Shown piece after piece: positions 1 through 8,277 of a stretch of DNA of 64,000 nt. Below the pieces are notes generated by a model. That model worked only from the letters and a program-made list of their open reading frames with translations, did no database searches and was not told where the DNA came from. The position numbers and the translations under genes are program-made. The stretch spans positions 1 through 64,000 of the forward strand of contig NZ_PVXO01000044.1 in the NCBI RefSeq assembly GCF_002995785.1. Reading direction: 5' to 3'. This stretch comes from Clostridium liquoris. Its GTDB lineage: Bacteria; Bacillota; Clostridia; Clostridiales; Clostridiaceae. Position 1 is the stretch's first letter, and each line of letters starts with the position of its first letter.

Positions 1-46
1 GTATAGTAATATCAACTTACATTATAATGGATTTTTTATGTATGTG

Positions 47-79
47 GGAGATACTTTTTGTATCTCCTTTTAATTTTTT
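47..79 (+). terminator. Intrinsic terminator at window start
   Basis: An 8-bp perfect stem (GGAGATAC / GTATCTCC) with a five-T loop is followed by a T-rich tract. It reads as a rho-independent terminator for a plus-strand gene that lies outside the window. Confidence 0.8.
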
Positions 80-304
80 AAGCAGTAATTATTACTACTT
101 TTGCCTACTAAAATTATACTCTAAGTTCACTATATATTATGACAACATTACATAAATGATACTTAAATCCATATTTATTATTTCTTCTTTGTTATCCATA
201 ATTTAAGATTTTCTGTGCCCAGCAAGTACCCCAGGGGTGAAAATTTTTATTAAGAATTACTGATGACATACCCTCAGAAATTTAATCTTTGAAGGATTTT
301 TGTT
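80..304. other. Intergenic region without a recognised gene
   Basis: AT-rich spacer between the terminator and the first gene. It contains a GC-richer island around 215-240 with a short CCCC/GGGG self-complementarity. I recognise no riboswitch class, tRNA or coding frame here. Confidence 0.5.
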
Positions 305-332
305 GTATAATGGAAGTAAAGGGTTGGAGGGG
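305..332 (+). promoter_or_regulatory. Probable -10 element and ribosome binding site of first gene
   Basis: A perfect TATAAT lies at 305-310 and a GGAGGGG Shine-Dalgarno at 326-332, nine bases before a TTG codon at 341. No good -35 hexamer is visible at 16-18 bp, so the promoter is only partly supported. The ribosome binding site decides the TTG start. Confidence 0.5.
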
Positions 333-340
333 AACAAATC

Positions 341-1384
341 TTGAAGAACACTATAAAAACATTTTTTCTAAAAATTTGGTCAAAGCTAATGGTTACTATT
401 TTGGGTATATTATTATATTTTATAGCTATTAGGCTAAATGAAGATATTAAAGGTTTACTTATCAACATAGCTGCTAGTTTAATTTCTATTCCAATTATTT
501 TTATAGCATATGAATTATGGGATGAGAAAACTCACAGGGCTTTAAATAAAAGCGTATATAGTTATGTAGAAAATGAAATGAGTCAAGCTATGCTTGAAAT
601 AAGAAAAACAATGGAGATGCTTTTAAGGGGTTATACTGTATACTTCGATTATAATGATATTGTAATTGATGATAGCGATTATGAAAACCAAACATTAAAA
701 ATGAATGATTTAGCAAAAGTACATTTTGATGAAGATGGAAATCCTTATCAATTAAAATATCAATTAGAACATATAGATGAGTTGGAAGAAGATGTATTTG
801 ACTTATACGAATTAGAAAAAGATACAGTGGGTTTATTTATGTCAGAAGTAAGATACTTAGGATACCAGATATTTGATATAGATTTAGAGAATATTATTGA
901 AGATTTAAATGAACTATTAAATAATTCCTTCATAATGGGAAGAATGAATGATAAAGAAAATTTGATAATAATACATTTATTAGAAGCTATTAAGATGCTA
1001 AATTCTTTTGTAAGTTATAACAAAGAAAAGTTATTTTTAAGATCAAGCATAAATATACAAGGATTTAAGTATAAAACAGAAATTATTAACAATTCTTCTG
1101 TGGGGAAAATGAAATTATACTCTTTATATTATAGTGAAGAAGAATATGTTACGGAAGAAAATTCAGCGGATGATAAGGAATACTATGAGCAGCTTCTTGA
1201 GAAAAAAGTTTTTATCGATGTTCCTGAAGATAAACTACTATCGGTATATGTAATTAACCCTGACTATTATATAATGTTTGGTGATTTAATAACAGAAGTA
1301 TTATCATGTATAAAAAAATGGAGAACAACAAGTGCAGGATCCATAGTTACAGATTATAGTAATGGTTGGATAGGACCACTATAA
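341..1384 (+). CDS. Membrane-anchored protein of unknown function
   Basis: 347 aa from a TTG start backed by GGAGGGG. Residues about 10-30 and 34-55 form two closely spaced hydrophobic helices, followed by a short charged linker (YELWDEK). The remaining ~290 residues are hydrophilic and acidic, with no signal peptide and no catalytic motif I can name. The likely topology is a hairpin anchor in the membrane with a large cytoplasmic domain. Many clostridial accessory genes have this shape, but I do not recognise the family. It stands alone, with no operon partner on the same strand, and lies next to decayed sequence. The function is unknown; only the coding call is firm. Confidence 0.75.
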   Translation: MKNTIKTFFLKIWSKLMVTILGILLYFIAIRLNEDIKGLLINIAASLISIPIIFIAYELWDEKTHRALNKSVYSYVENEMSQAMLEIRKTMEMLLRGYTVYFDYNDIVIDDSDYENQTLKMNDLAKVHFDEDGNPYQLKYQLEHIDELEEDVFDLYELEKDTVGLFMSEVRYLGYQIFDIDLENIIEDLNELLNNSFIMGRMNDKENLIIIHLLEAIKMLNSFVSYNKEKLFLRSSINIQGFKYKTEIINNSSVGKMKLYSLYYSEEEYVTEENSADDKEYYEQLLEKKVFIDVPEDKLLSVYVINPDYYIMFGDLITEVLSCIKKWRTTSAGSIVTDYSNGWIGPL

Positions 1385-1449
1385 ACAAAGTTTAGGGATA
1401 CAAAGAATAACTATAAATGCCAGGCACGAGCAAGCTTGGCACTAAGTTA

Positions 1450-1696
1450 CTAACTTATTAATGAGTCGCAAAGGGCAGTTTTGACTACTTGCACATTTAC
1501 TTTCATGCCTATATATGATTTCTTAAGTTTCCTTTCTATATTTTTCTGCTAATGCTTTTGCATCTACATCAGATACATTATCCTTTACTATTATAGTTTC
1601 TATAGCCATACCATTTTGCACATATACTTATCCATTTTGAACTCCATTTTTCTTTTTCAAATCCTCAGTATAGCTTGGATATTTTCCCCAAGTCAC
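1450..1696 (-). pseudogene. Decayed gene remnant (C-terminal part of unknown protein)
   Basis: Read on the minus strand, the frame starting WGKYPSYTEDL continues through one in-frame TAA into AIETIIVKDNVSDVDAKALA. A single-base (-1) shift then joins it to KKSYIGMKVNVQVVK. The stretch keeps protein-like composition and amphipathic spacing through both lesions, which is what a dead gene looks like. There is no start codon or ribosome binding site. I cannot name the family. It lies just downstream of the S-layer fragment, so it may be the rest of another surface-protein gene in this decaying locus. Confidence 0.45.
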
Positions 1697-1713
1697 AATT
1701 ATCCTTGCGAATT

Positions 1714-1750
1714 CAAAAAAGAATATAAGAGTATCCCTAAAGATACTCTT
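1714..1750 (-). terminator. Terminator beyond S-layer fragment
   Basis: A 9-bp perfect stem (AAGAGTATC / GATACTCTT, arms 1727-1735 and 1742-1750) is followed on the minus strand by a run of six T. It would end transcripts from the S-layer fragment. The equivalent position after the intact S-layer gene (42668-42712) also has a hairpin, with a different stem sequence. Confidence 0.6.
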
Positions 1751-1754
1751 AGTT

Positions 1755-1906
1755 TAGATTTGATTATCTAGTTTTTCAGCCAGTGTGTGACCTGGATATT
1801 TTATGATATTTGATAGGATTTATTTTTTTGAAATGTTTTTGTCCGTTATCCGTTCATTTATTTAAATTTGAGAAGGAAGGTTGTACTTCCCTTCCTTCTT
1901 TTTTTG
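1755..1906. repeat. S-layer downstream block, copy 1
   Basis: This holds a short conserved box (TTTTCAGCCAGTGTGTGACC at 1772-1791), an AAATGTTT segment and a 10-bp perfect hairpin AGAAGGAAGG/CCTTCCTTCT at 1871-1899 followed by T7. The same arrangement recurs after the intact S-layer gene at 42725-42846 with diverged sequence. The two 3' flanks were therefore duplicated together with the genes. The interval 1907-2058 shows no gene. Confidence 0.6.
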
Positions 1907-2058
1907 TTTTATTTATCTGTTCTTATTTCCTCAGCTTGTCATTGGAAAGTTTTGCACCCCCGGGGTCTTTGCGAGGCCTAAAGGTTGAGCTTACTAATAG
2001 TTTACTATTTCTTCCAAATCATAATTACCCTTGCGAAGAAGTGATTGAGCTTGCTAGA

Positions 2059-4022
2059 TTATTTACTTACAGCTATACCATCAGCAAGAGGGAATAAATT
2101 AGCATCTTTAAGTGTTCCAGCTTTAACTTTAACTGTTACTGGTTTTGCATTATTCCAGTTAGATGCTACTCCGTCACCAACAGCTGTACCTGTACCATCA
2201 GCAGCAGGTGTTAGAGAAATTTTCACTTGCTTAGCATTTCCAGAAACAAGAGATGCGCTAGCAGCAGGGGAAGTTGCATCAGTAGCTAAACCAGTATCCA
2301 CTTTGCCAAGATTTAATAATTGGCCATCTACTTTAATTTCAAACTGATCAGCTAATAATTCTGGTGTATTGATTGCAACAGCAGTTGTAGCATCAATTGC
2401 TTCATTGAAAGTTAAAATAATGTCATTCCCTAAAACTTGAACATTTTGTAATGTTGCGCTTGTGTTATCTGCAACTGACACTGTGAAGTTCTTAGCATCA
2501 GCTACATTCCCAGCTTTATCAGCAACATTAGCTACATTTAATATGGCAGATGTACCAGTGCCAACAGCACCAATGTTTTGAGAACTGTTTGGTAACTCGA
2601 TAGTTACACTGTTTTTCGCAGCACTGTTAAAGTAGATGACAGTTCCTGCTGGAAGTGCTTTACCATCAAGTTTGTAGTTTGATAACTGAAGTGCAGAAGA
2701 AGTTACTTCTTCGCCAAAGTTAACTACGAATTTGTTTCTAGTACTTTCATCAGCATCAAGTATAGTAACAGGCTTTTCTGTATCCACAGCGTCACCTACT
2801 GTAAGGGTTGTAGTTGCGATTGCGTTATTGTTGTTCTTAGCATCCTTAACTGCACCAGATTGAAGTGCAACAGTGTACGTACCATTAGCAATTATTTGAG
2901 AATCAGCTGTAGCTGGAATAAAGTCTACTACTAATACCTTTTCGTTTCCTGTGCCTACTTTTACGTCTGTAGTAGCATCTTGTACAGCATATCTAACACC
3001 ATTAGCATCTGTAACAATGATTTTAGATTCATCTACATTTGTAGTACCACTCTGGAATGCTTCATCGAATGTTAATTCAAATGTTTCTTTATCTGAAGCC
3101 ACTGCTGATGATACAAATTTAGGAGCTGTTTTATCAGTATTGAATGTGAATGCTTGAGAGTATGCATCAATTCCGTTACCAGCAGCATCCTTAACATCAT
3201 CTTTGTCTAAGATTAATGTTACAGTCTGAAAATCAACAGGTGTGGCACCATAGATTTCACTTTCGTTAAAAGTAACAATATATGTTTTATTGGTAGTATC
3301 TGTAGTATCTAAATCAGCAGCGGTGCTTTTGCAAACAGTTGAACCATTAAGGAATTTAAAATCATTTGCACCTAAATCAGAAGCAGCTGCTCCGAGGGCT
3401 TCACTAAATACTACTTTTAATTTATTTTGACCAACTTGAGTAATAGAAGTAATTGTTGGTTTTACAGTATCACTAACTTTGGTAACTGTTCCATTGTAAA
3501 GCGCTGCTTCGTTACCAACTGTATCCTTAACATTAGCAACATATACGCTTATAGATTGTCCGTTATTTACAGTTATACCACCGCTAGTTAAGGCAGCAAC
3601 AGTAACAACTACCTTACTTCCTGATACAGTACCAGTAACTGGTTTACCATCTATACGTACAACAGGAATAACATCTGTTTTTAATGGCTCAGAAAAAGTA
3701 ATTTCTAAATCGCCATTTGTTTTAAACTCTGACTTTGCTACAGTTGGGGCTATTGTATCATTAACAGTAACTACACCTGTAAATTCAGTAACTGTTGCTT
3801 TTTTGTCTTCAGTTTTAATGTTTTTAACATTTAAATCAAAAGATGTCTTGTTTAAAGAAGCAGGGAAAGTAAGAACTACTGACTTCTTATCTTCGCTAAG
3901 AACTGCAGTAGTTCCCTCTGCCACAGGAGCAGAATTAACATTATAATTACTTGTATCTTCTGCAGTTGTTTTATCTACAGTTTTATTAAACTTAACTTCA
4001 ACTTGTGTTGCATTAATAGCAC
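2059..4022 (-). pseudogene. 3' fragment of S-layer-like protein gene (no start, no anchor)
   Basis: About 654 codons of Ig-like repeats rich in T, V, D, N and K, matching the repeat part of the intact S-layer-like protein encoded at 42907-45879. The frame is open from the AINATQVEVKFNK segment, homologous to AINAKEIQVKFNK of the paralogue, to the stop at 2059. Directly upstream (about 4030) there is an in-frame TAA and no ribosome binding site. The first in-frame ATG (3924) lies inside the repeats. The signal peptide and all three cell-wall-binding repeats are absent. Homology to the intact gene stops at 4022, immediately after a 13-bp identical block. It is either a deletion remnant or a silent, promoterless cassette that could recombine into the expressed gene. 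As it stands it should not be expressed as a surface protein. Confidence 0.75.
4010..4022. repeat. 13-bp block shared with intact S-layer gene
   Basis: GCATTAATAGCAC at 4010-4022 is identical to 44822-44834 inside the intact S-layer gene. In both it encodes the AINA segment that joins the cell-wall-binding module to the Ig-like repeats. Leftward of it the two genes are similar; rightward the fragment diverges completely. It therefore marks a recombination or deletion joint. Confidence 0.7.
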
Positions 4023-4047
4023 AAAATTACCTATCTCTATGTATAAC

Positions 4048-4089
4048 AAAAAGCCCTGAACCCCACTTAAATCAAAGGTTCAGAGCCTT
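4048..4089 (-). terminator. Terminator of Rpn-like nuclease gene
   Basis: Long stem with arms AAGCCCTGAACC (4051-4062) and GGTTCAGAGCCTT (4077-4089), followed on the minus strand by T5. It would stop transcription of the nuclease gene before the S-layer fragment, a further reason to regard the fragment as silent. Confidence 0.75.
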
Positions 4090-4118
4090 CTTATATTCCT
4101 AAATTAGTCTTCATTCAT

Positions 4119-4135
4119 ATAATGAGTATCATTAT
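4119..4135. repeat. Perfect inverted repeat ATAATGA-GTA-TCATTAT
   Basis: Seven-base arms around a 3-bp centre, in the noncoding gap between the S-layer fragment and the nuclease gene. It could be a protein-binding site, possibly part of an attachment site, but I found no matching sequence at the right end of the prophage. Confidence 0.35.
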
Positions 4136-4190
4136 GCATACTGATAGGTTTTATAAGCTTATTATTTACTAAGGTTTTCTAATGATTTTG

Positions 4191-5075
4191 TTACTGGATA
4201 TATTTTTTAATATCATCCAAACTCTTATATTCAAAAATTTCGTCAATCATAAGCTCTAAGGTTACTAAATCCAATTTAGATATAGCCTCTTTTACTTCCT
4301 CTGGCATAGTTCCAAATTTTTTGGTTAGTAATCTTATAGTTGTTTCTATTTTTTCTTCTCTTCTTCCTTTTAATTCGCCTTCTTTTATCCCTTTTTCATA
4401 GGGCTCTCTGTATAGTGATGACTGCATTAATATCTCCTCCTTTACATACTTTTCATACTTGCTTTCTTTGTAAAGTTTTTTTATGCACTCCACTGTTAGA
4501 AAATAATAATCTTTATCTTCTAATTTTTCTACTTCCTCTAAACATTCTTCTATATGCTTTTCCTCATCTATTTCATCATGCTTCATAAATACCCTAAGTG
4601 GATACAGTACAACTTTTCCTTCTTTTAGTATTTCACTTTTATCTATCTCATATGCTTTAACCACCTTATAATTATATTTCAAAATATCTAAATCTTGAAC
4701 TGTGCTCTCAAAGCTTCCTTGAATATTCTTTATATTCTCTGGTTTCTTTAATACTACAAGCACTTGATATATTGGCAAGTCATTATGCCATTTTATATAA
4801 GTATAATATCTAAGCATTCTTTTCATCATTTCAGTGTTGCTTTTGTAAGCCGTTTCGAATTCTATATGAAGTATAAAACTTTCCGAGTTCATATTAACTC
4901 TTGTTAAAAAGTCCATCTCCCTCATGTCTGGAACAGATAATTGTGTATGTTCTAAAGAAACCTCTTCCGCATCCTTTACTGAAGGTAGTATAAACTCTGC
5001 TATCCCTCTATAATCTTTCTTTTCTAAAATTTTAATCGTTTCATCATAAGTTTGTGGCCTTGTTTCATAAGACAT
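4191..5075 (-). CDS. Rpn/YhgA-like PD-(D/E)XK nuclease (putative transposase-like)
   Basis: 294 aa from the ATG at 5075, chosen because GGAGGTGG precedes it; an ATG ten codons further upstream lacks a site. The protein begins MSYETRPQTYDETIKIL. It then has a restriction-endonuclease-like core with LTRVNMNSESFILHIEFE, in which HIEFE stands for the (D/E)-x-(E/Q) active-site strand, and MMKRMLRYYTYI helices typical of the Rpn family. The C-terminal third is charged and helical (KGIKEGELKGRREEK, then the KKFGTMPEEV segment seen in this family). Rpn proteins are DNA endonucleases linked to recombination and, in some cases, phage defence. It is the last gene of the block on this side and ends at a strong terminator. 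Whether it belongs to the phage or the host is unclear. Confidence 0.75.
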   Translation of the reverse strand: MSYETRPQTYDETIKILEKKDYRGIAEFILPSVKDAEEVSLEHTQLSVPDMREMDFLTRVNMNSESFILHIEFETAYKSNTEMMKRMLRYYTYIKWHNDLPIYQVLVVLKKPENIKNIQGSFESTVQDLDILKYNYKVVKAYEIDKSEILKEGKVVLYPLRVFMKHDEIDEEKHIEECLEEVEKLEDKDYYFLTVECIKKLYKESKYEKYVKEEILMQSSLYREPYEKGIKEGELKGRREEKIETTIRLLTKKFGTMPEEVKEAISKLDLVTLELMIDEIFEYKSLDDIKKYIQ

Positions 5076-5138
5076 TTGTATACACCACCTCCACTTTAAT
5101 ACCATTATACCATAAACCCACCTTATTCAATAATCTTT

Positions 5139-5885
5139 TTATTCATTTTTAAGAAGTGTCTCAACCTCCCTCTTGAATCCATACTTCTGCAAATACTCAA
5201 TCAGTGCTCCCTCCATGACTTCTCTTTGGGTTACATTCTTTTCTTTGCTAAATTCTGCAGTAAGCTTTGCTACCATATCACTCATATAAATGGCTTTGGT
5301 TCTAACAAGTCCTGGCACTACATATCTTGGTATCGTTCCATCTTCTTTAGTTCCTGATAACAACTGATAAATATCATCTCTTTTCTCATATAAAAATCGG
5401 ATGAAAGGAATGTATTCATCTATATCTGTCGGTGGACTTTGGGTTGTTACTACTTCCTCTATTACTTCATCTGCTATTTTTTCCTCTACCTTTCCTATTG
5501 TCTTTACATAATTGTTTTTATAAGCATTCCACTCATAACTCTTGTTAGCCATATATTCAGCCATTTCTTTATGGTCTTTAAATCCCTCTTGTTTGGCTAT
5601 TAGCATTGGGTCTGCGTTAGCTTCCTCAAAGGCAGTGATGATACTCACTACCTTTGTAGGTGCATAGCTTTTAGGGTCTCGGTTTAGTTTATCCACTCTA
5701 TTTTCTTTTGGCACATACTGTCCACTTTCGCTATCATATCTGAAATTCTTCCTTCTCATATACATATCCAAACTCTTATAATTTTTATACCCTAATTCTT
5801 CTGCAGCTTCATCTCTTGTTTTAAATTTCAATAGCTCTATTATCTTTCTTGCCCTTGAATCATAAATTGGTTTATTGTCACTCAT
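5139..5885 (-). CDS. Putative DNA-binding protein next to integrase
   Basis: 248 aa. Two similar N-terminal segments look like repeated helix-turn-helix units: residues about 8-40 (RARKIIELLKFKTRDEAAEE then GYKNYKSLDMYMRR) and about 75-115 (VVSIITAFEEANADPMLIAK then GFKDHKEMAEYM). An acidic linker follows, then a helical C-terminal region (NVTQREVMEGALIEYLQKYG) that resembles a ribbon-helix-helix or dimerisation segment. It starts 11 bases downstream of the integrase stop, so the two are probably co-transcribed. Because of its place next to a tyrosine recombinase, a directionality or partition-like accessory role is possible, but this is inference. I do not recognise a named family. Confidence 0.65.
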   Translation of the reverse strand: MSDNKPIYDSRARKIIELLKFKTRDEAAEELGYKNYKSLDMYMRRKNFRYDSESGQYVPKENRVDKLNRDPKSYAPTKVVSIITAFEEANADPMLIAKQEGFKDHKEMAEYMANKSYEWNAYKNNYVKTIGKVEEKIADEVIEEVVTTQSPPTDIDEYIPFIRFLYEKRDDIYQLLSGTKEDGTIPRYVVPGLVRTKAIYMSDMVAKLTAEFSKEKNVTQREVMEGALIEYLQKYGFKREVETLLKNE

Positions 5886-5896
5886 CCTTTTCCCTC

Positions 5897-6754
5897 CTAT
5901 AAAAGATTTACTGTATCGCTTAATTTATTCATGTCTTGATGTAGATATCTTGTGGTTACTGCTAGGTTTGCATGGCCCAGTAGTTTTTGAATGCTTACCA
6001 CTGAAGCTCCTTTTTCTAAAAGGTTTGTCCCAAAAGAATGCCTTAGCACATGAGCTGATACTTCTTTTTCAAGTCCAATCTCATCTGCTGCTTCTTTAAT
6101 AAGCCTGTTGATATAGCTACTAGATACTTTTCCAGTACTTTCTAATGCAAAGAACCTATTAGAATCTGCCTCCCTAATATTTTCTAGATAATTTTGTAGT
6201 ATGTTACAGAGTTTATCGTTGATTGGAATGTCCCTATCCTTTCCACCTTTTCCTTCAATAATATGCATTACTTTGTTTCCTAAATCCATGTCTTCTAATT
6301 TTAAATTAACTATTTCTGATACTCTCCCACCAGTATAGAACATGGTCTGCACCACCGTTTTAATAACTGGCTGCCTAATTGCTTCTATAAGGGCTTCAAA
6401 TTCTTCTTCTGTTAAGAAGTCTCTTTCCTTTTGCTTTACTTTTACTGGTTCCACTAGATTAGCAATATTTTTCTTTACAATATCTTTTTTCACGCAGTAT
6501 TTATAAAAGCTTCTTAAGATATAAACTGACCTACTTCTACTAGCTGTTGCTATGCCTCTCTCCTTTTGGTCCAGAAGATAATCCTCAATATCCTCCAATT
6601 CAATATCTTTTATATACATAGGGCAGTTATGTTTTACACTTAAGAAATTATCAAAATAAATCAGCTCTTTTTCATATCCTATGATGGTTTGCTCTGACCT
6701 GTCTATTAGCTTCATATATTTTGAAAACTCCCGTATCCCTTGACTTAACAGCAT
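5897..6754 (-). CDS. Tyrosine recombinase / phage integrase (XerC/D-like)
   Basis: 285 aa with the usual two domains: an N-terminal SAM-like core-binding domain (about 1-100) and a catalytic domain (about 112-285). The catalytic residues are all present: R144 in TGGRVSE, K in EGKGGKDR (about 169-172), H235-x-x-R238 in SAHVLRHSFGT, H261 in LLGHANL and the nucleophile Y270 in TTRYLHQD. The short length is Xer-like. Phage integrases with an extra arm-binding domain are usually 350 aa or more, so this enzyme may use a simple attachment site. It follows the lysis genes and leads the DNA-binding-like gene. It is the only recombinase in the window and the best candidate for integrating the prophage. 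Confidence 0.92.
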   Translation of the reverse strand: MLLSQGIREFSKYMKLIDRSEQTIIGYEKELIYFDNFLSVKHNCPMYIKDIELEDIEDYLLDQKERGIATASRSRSVYILRSFYKYCVKKDIVKKNIANLVEPVKVKQKERDFLTEEEFEALIEAIRQPVIKTVVQTMFYTGGRVSEIVNLKLEDMDLGNKVMHIIEGKGGKDRDIPINDKLCNILQNYLENIREADSNRFFALESTGKVSSSYINRLIKEAADEIGLEKEVSAHVLRHSFGTNLLEKGASVVSIQKLLGHANLAVTTRYLHQDMNKLSDTVNLL

Positions 6755-6872
6755 TCTATCTCCTCCTTATGTTTTGGTACTAGCATATTACAATTACGTT
6801 TCATTATTATCAAGTTAATTTTCCCTTATAATTAAGGCTTGATTTATATTAGAAATTTAAGATTTTTAAGGT

Positions 6873-6906
6873 TAAAAAAATAAGCCCTGAACGATTTGTC
6901 CAAGGC
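6873..6906 (-). terminator. Late-operon terminator after amidase
   Basis: Nine-base-pair stem with G-U pairs (GCCTTGGAC / GTTCAGGGC on the minus strand) followed by T7. It closes the long structural-lysis transcription unit before the integrase. Confidence 0.7.
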
Positions 6907-6912
6907 AAAATA

Positions 6913-7590
6913 CTATTTATTGAATATCATAATGGTGGCATCAAAACCTGCCGACTTTAATTTTTTAACTTGTCTTTCTGCATTTTCTCTTTCTTTAAAA
7001 GAACCTGCCATCACTCGATATAGGGATTGACCACTTGGTGGAGAGCCAGTAGATGTTATATATTTAATTCCTAACTGAGATAAAATTGCTTTTGATATGG
7101 CTTTTACGATTTTCTCAAACTTATTATCGAATAATTGATTATCGTGGGCATTATCAATAAACCCTATTTCAATAAGTACTGCAGGTGCTTTAGTTTCTCT
7201 TAATACATGAAAGTTAGCAGCCTTTACTCCTCTATCTGTAAAGCCAACATCCACTAAAGAACTTTGTATCTTATTAGCTAACTCTTTAGCCTTTGCCCCT
7301 TGATTTAAATAGGTATAAGTTTCTACCCCTTTAGCTTTCTCTGGTTTAAAGGCATTCCGATGGAAGGATATAAAGTAATCATATCGGCCACTCTTTTCAA
7401 AGCTACTTCTTTCCTTTAAGCTTACAGTTATGTCTTTCGTTCTAGTTTCATCTACAATAACTCCACATCTTCTCAATTCTTTAGCCACTGCTCTACCAAG
7501 ATTTAATGTATCATCTTTTTCGCATCGACCTTTATATATAGCTCCTGGATCTTCCCCACCATGCCCATAGTCAAAGCAAAGTCTCGCCAT
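6913..7590 (-). CDS. N-acetylmuramoyl-L-alanine amidase endolysin with SPOR domain
   Basis: 225 aa. The N-terminal ~170 residues are an Amidase_3 domain. The zinc ligands and catalytic glutamate are visible as H10 (DYGHGG), E24, H77 (SFHRNA) and E141 (LIEIGF). The C-terminal ~50 residues (SLYRVMAGSFKERENAERQV) are a SPOR domain that binds denuded peptidoglycan. There is no signal peptide, so export depends on the holin encoded just upstream. It cleaves the amide bond between N-acetylmuramic acid and L-alanine at lysis. Start and stop codons abut the holin gene, which shows tight coupling. The domain combination is common in clostridial phages. Confidence 0.93.
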   Translation of the reverse strand: MARLCFDYGHGGEDPGAIYKGRCEKDDTLNLGRAVAKELRRCGVIVDETRTKDITVSLKERSSFEKSGRYDYFISFHRNAFKPEKAKGVETYTYLNQGAKAKELANKIQSSLVDVGFTDRGVKAANFHVLRETKAPAVLIEIGFIDNAHDNQLFDNKFEKIVKAISKAILSQLGIKYITSTGSPPSGQSLYRVMAGSFKERENAERQVKKLKSAGFDATIMIFNK

Positions 7591-7992
7591 TTAATCATCC
7601 TCCTTCTTTAATTCTATAAATACTTTCTTTAAGCTTTCTGGCACAGGAAGTCCAATCTTTGCAGCATTTTCTACTATGCTTAATCCTTCATTGGATAAAT
7701 AGAAGAAGATTACTGCAGTTCTAACTGCACTTCCATTTTGGAGAATATAAAAGTCTATGATATGACCTATCCCTACAAATATAAAGATGAGTACTTTTTT
7801 AAAAATACCTTTAAATCCAATGCTACTAGATAATTTCTTCTCTAAAATAGCCACCATCAAACCTGTTATATAATCAAGTACTACAAAGGCCACCAGTGCA
7901 TAAAGCAAGCCATCAAATCCACCTAAAAACCAGCCAATATATGCACCAATAACTGCAAATATAACTTGGATGGTATGAACCACATCTTTCAT
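7591..7992 (-). CDS. Phage holin, TcdE / holin_4_1 family
   Basis: 133 aa with four hydrophobic segments. These lie at about 8-24, about 28-50 (LLYALVAFVVLDYITGLMVA), about 68-86 (KVLIFIFVGIGHIIDFYIL) and about 90-108. The charged tail is KKVFIELKKEDD. The DYITG motif after the second helix is characteristic of the TcdE/Bhl family. It forms the membrane lesion that releases the amidase at the end of the lytic cycle. AAAGGAGG lies just upstream of the ATG, directly behind the terminator at 8014-8037. Confidence 0.92.
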   Translation of the reverse strand: MKDVVHTIQVIFAVIGAYIGWFLGGFDGLLYALVAFVVLDYITGLMVAILEKKLSSSIGFKGIFKKVLIFIFVGIGHIIDFYILQNGSAVRTAVIFFYLSNEGLSIVENAAKIGLPVPESLKKVFIELKKEDD

Positions 7993-8008
7993 ATGTCATC
8001 CTCCTTTA

Positions 8009-8037
8009 GGCATAAAAAATACACCCTATACAGGTGT
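8009..8037 (-). terminator. Terminator with TATGCC tail before holin
   Basis: ACACC/GGTGT stem at 8021-8037 with T6 on the minus strand, followed immediately by ATGCCT and then the holin ribosome binding site. It is one of four phage terminators here sharing the TTTTT-N-TATGCC tail (see 15612, 28601, 30621). It probably tunes lysis-gene expression relative to the tail genes. Confidence 0.6.
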
Positions 8038-8064
8038 TTGATTTTAATTCCTAATATTTTATTA

Positions 8065-8277
8065 TTATTCTTCTGCTATCCTCTGTTCAATAGCTGCTAT
8101 CATTTCATCTTCATTAGCATCAAATGCTAGTTCTCCTTTTTTAAAACTAAACATCCTCTCATTACCTTCTACAAATGCCATAATCCTTCTACCATTATAA
8201 TGTTCTTCTACTGCCCTTGTTGGCTGTCCTACATTTGGATTTTTAAATTGAATACTACTTGATTTAATAATTATCAT
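8065..8277 (-). CDS. Small phage protein of unknown function
   Basis: 70 aa, acidic C-terminus (EDEMIAAIEQRIAEE), no membrane segment. Its ATG overlaps the stop of the tail fibre gene, so it is translationally coupled to it. By position between tail fibre and holin it is probably a virion accessory or fibre-assembly protein. I do not recognise the family. Confidence 0.7.
   Translation of the reverse strand: MIIIKSSSIQFKNPNVGQPTRAVEEHYNGRRIMAFVEGNERMFSFKKGELAFDANEDEMIAAIEQRIAEE

Noticed and set aside
200-300. CTGATGA ... GAAA resembles a hammerhead ribozyme core
   Set aside because: The ten bases between the motifs cannot form stem II and no stem I/III partners are present.
1700-1800. Cyclic di-GMP or other riboswitch at the CAGCCAGTG box
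   Set aside because: The box lies downstream of S-layer genes, not in a leader, and does not match any riboswitch consensus I know.
1810-2097. Plus-strand open frame of 95 codons
   Set aside because: It covers hairpins and the S-layer downstream block, has no ribosome binding site and overlaps the S-layer fragment antisense.
4119-4135. Inverted repeat as left attachment core, compared with 42555-42575
   Set aside because: The resemblance (TATAATG then TCAT) coincides with the -10 box of the lysogeny promoter and does not align as a direct repeat of useful length.
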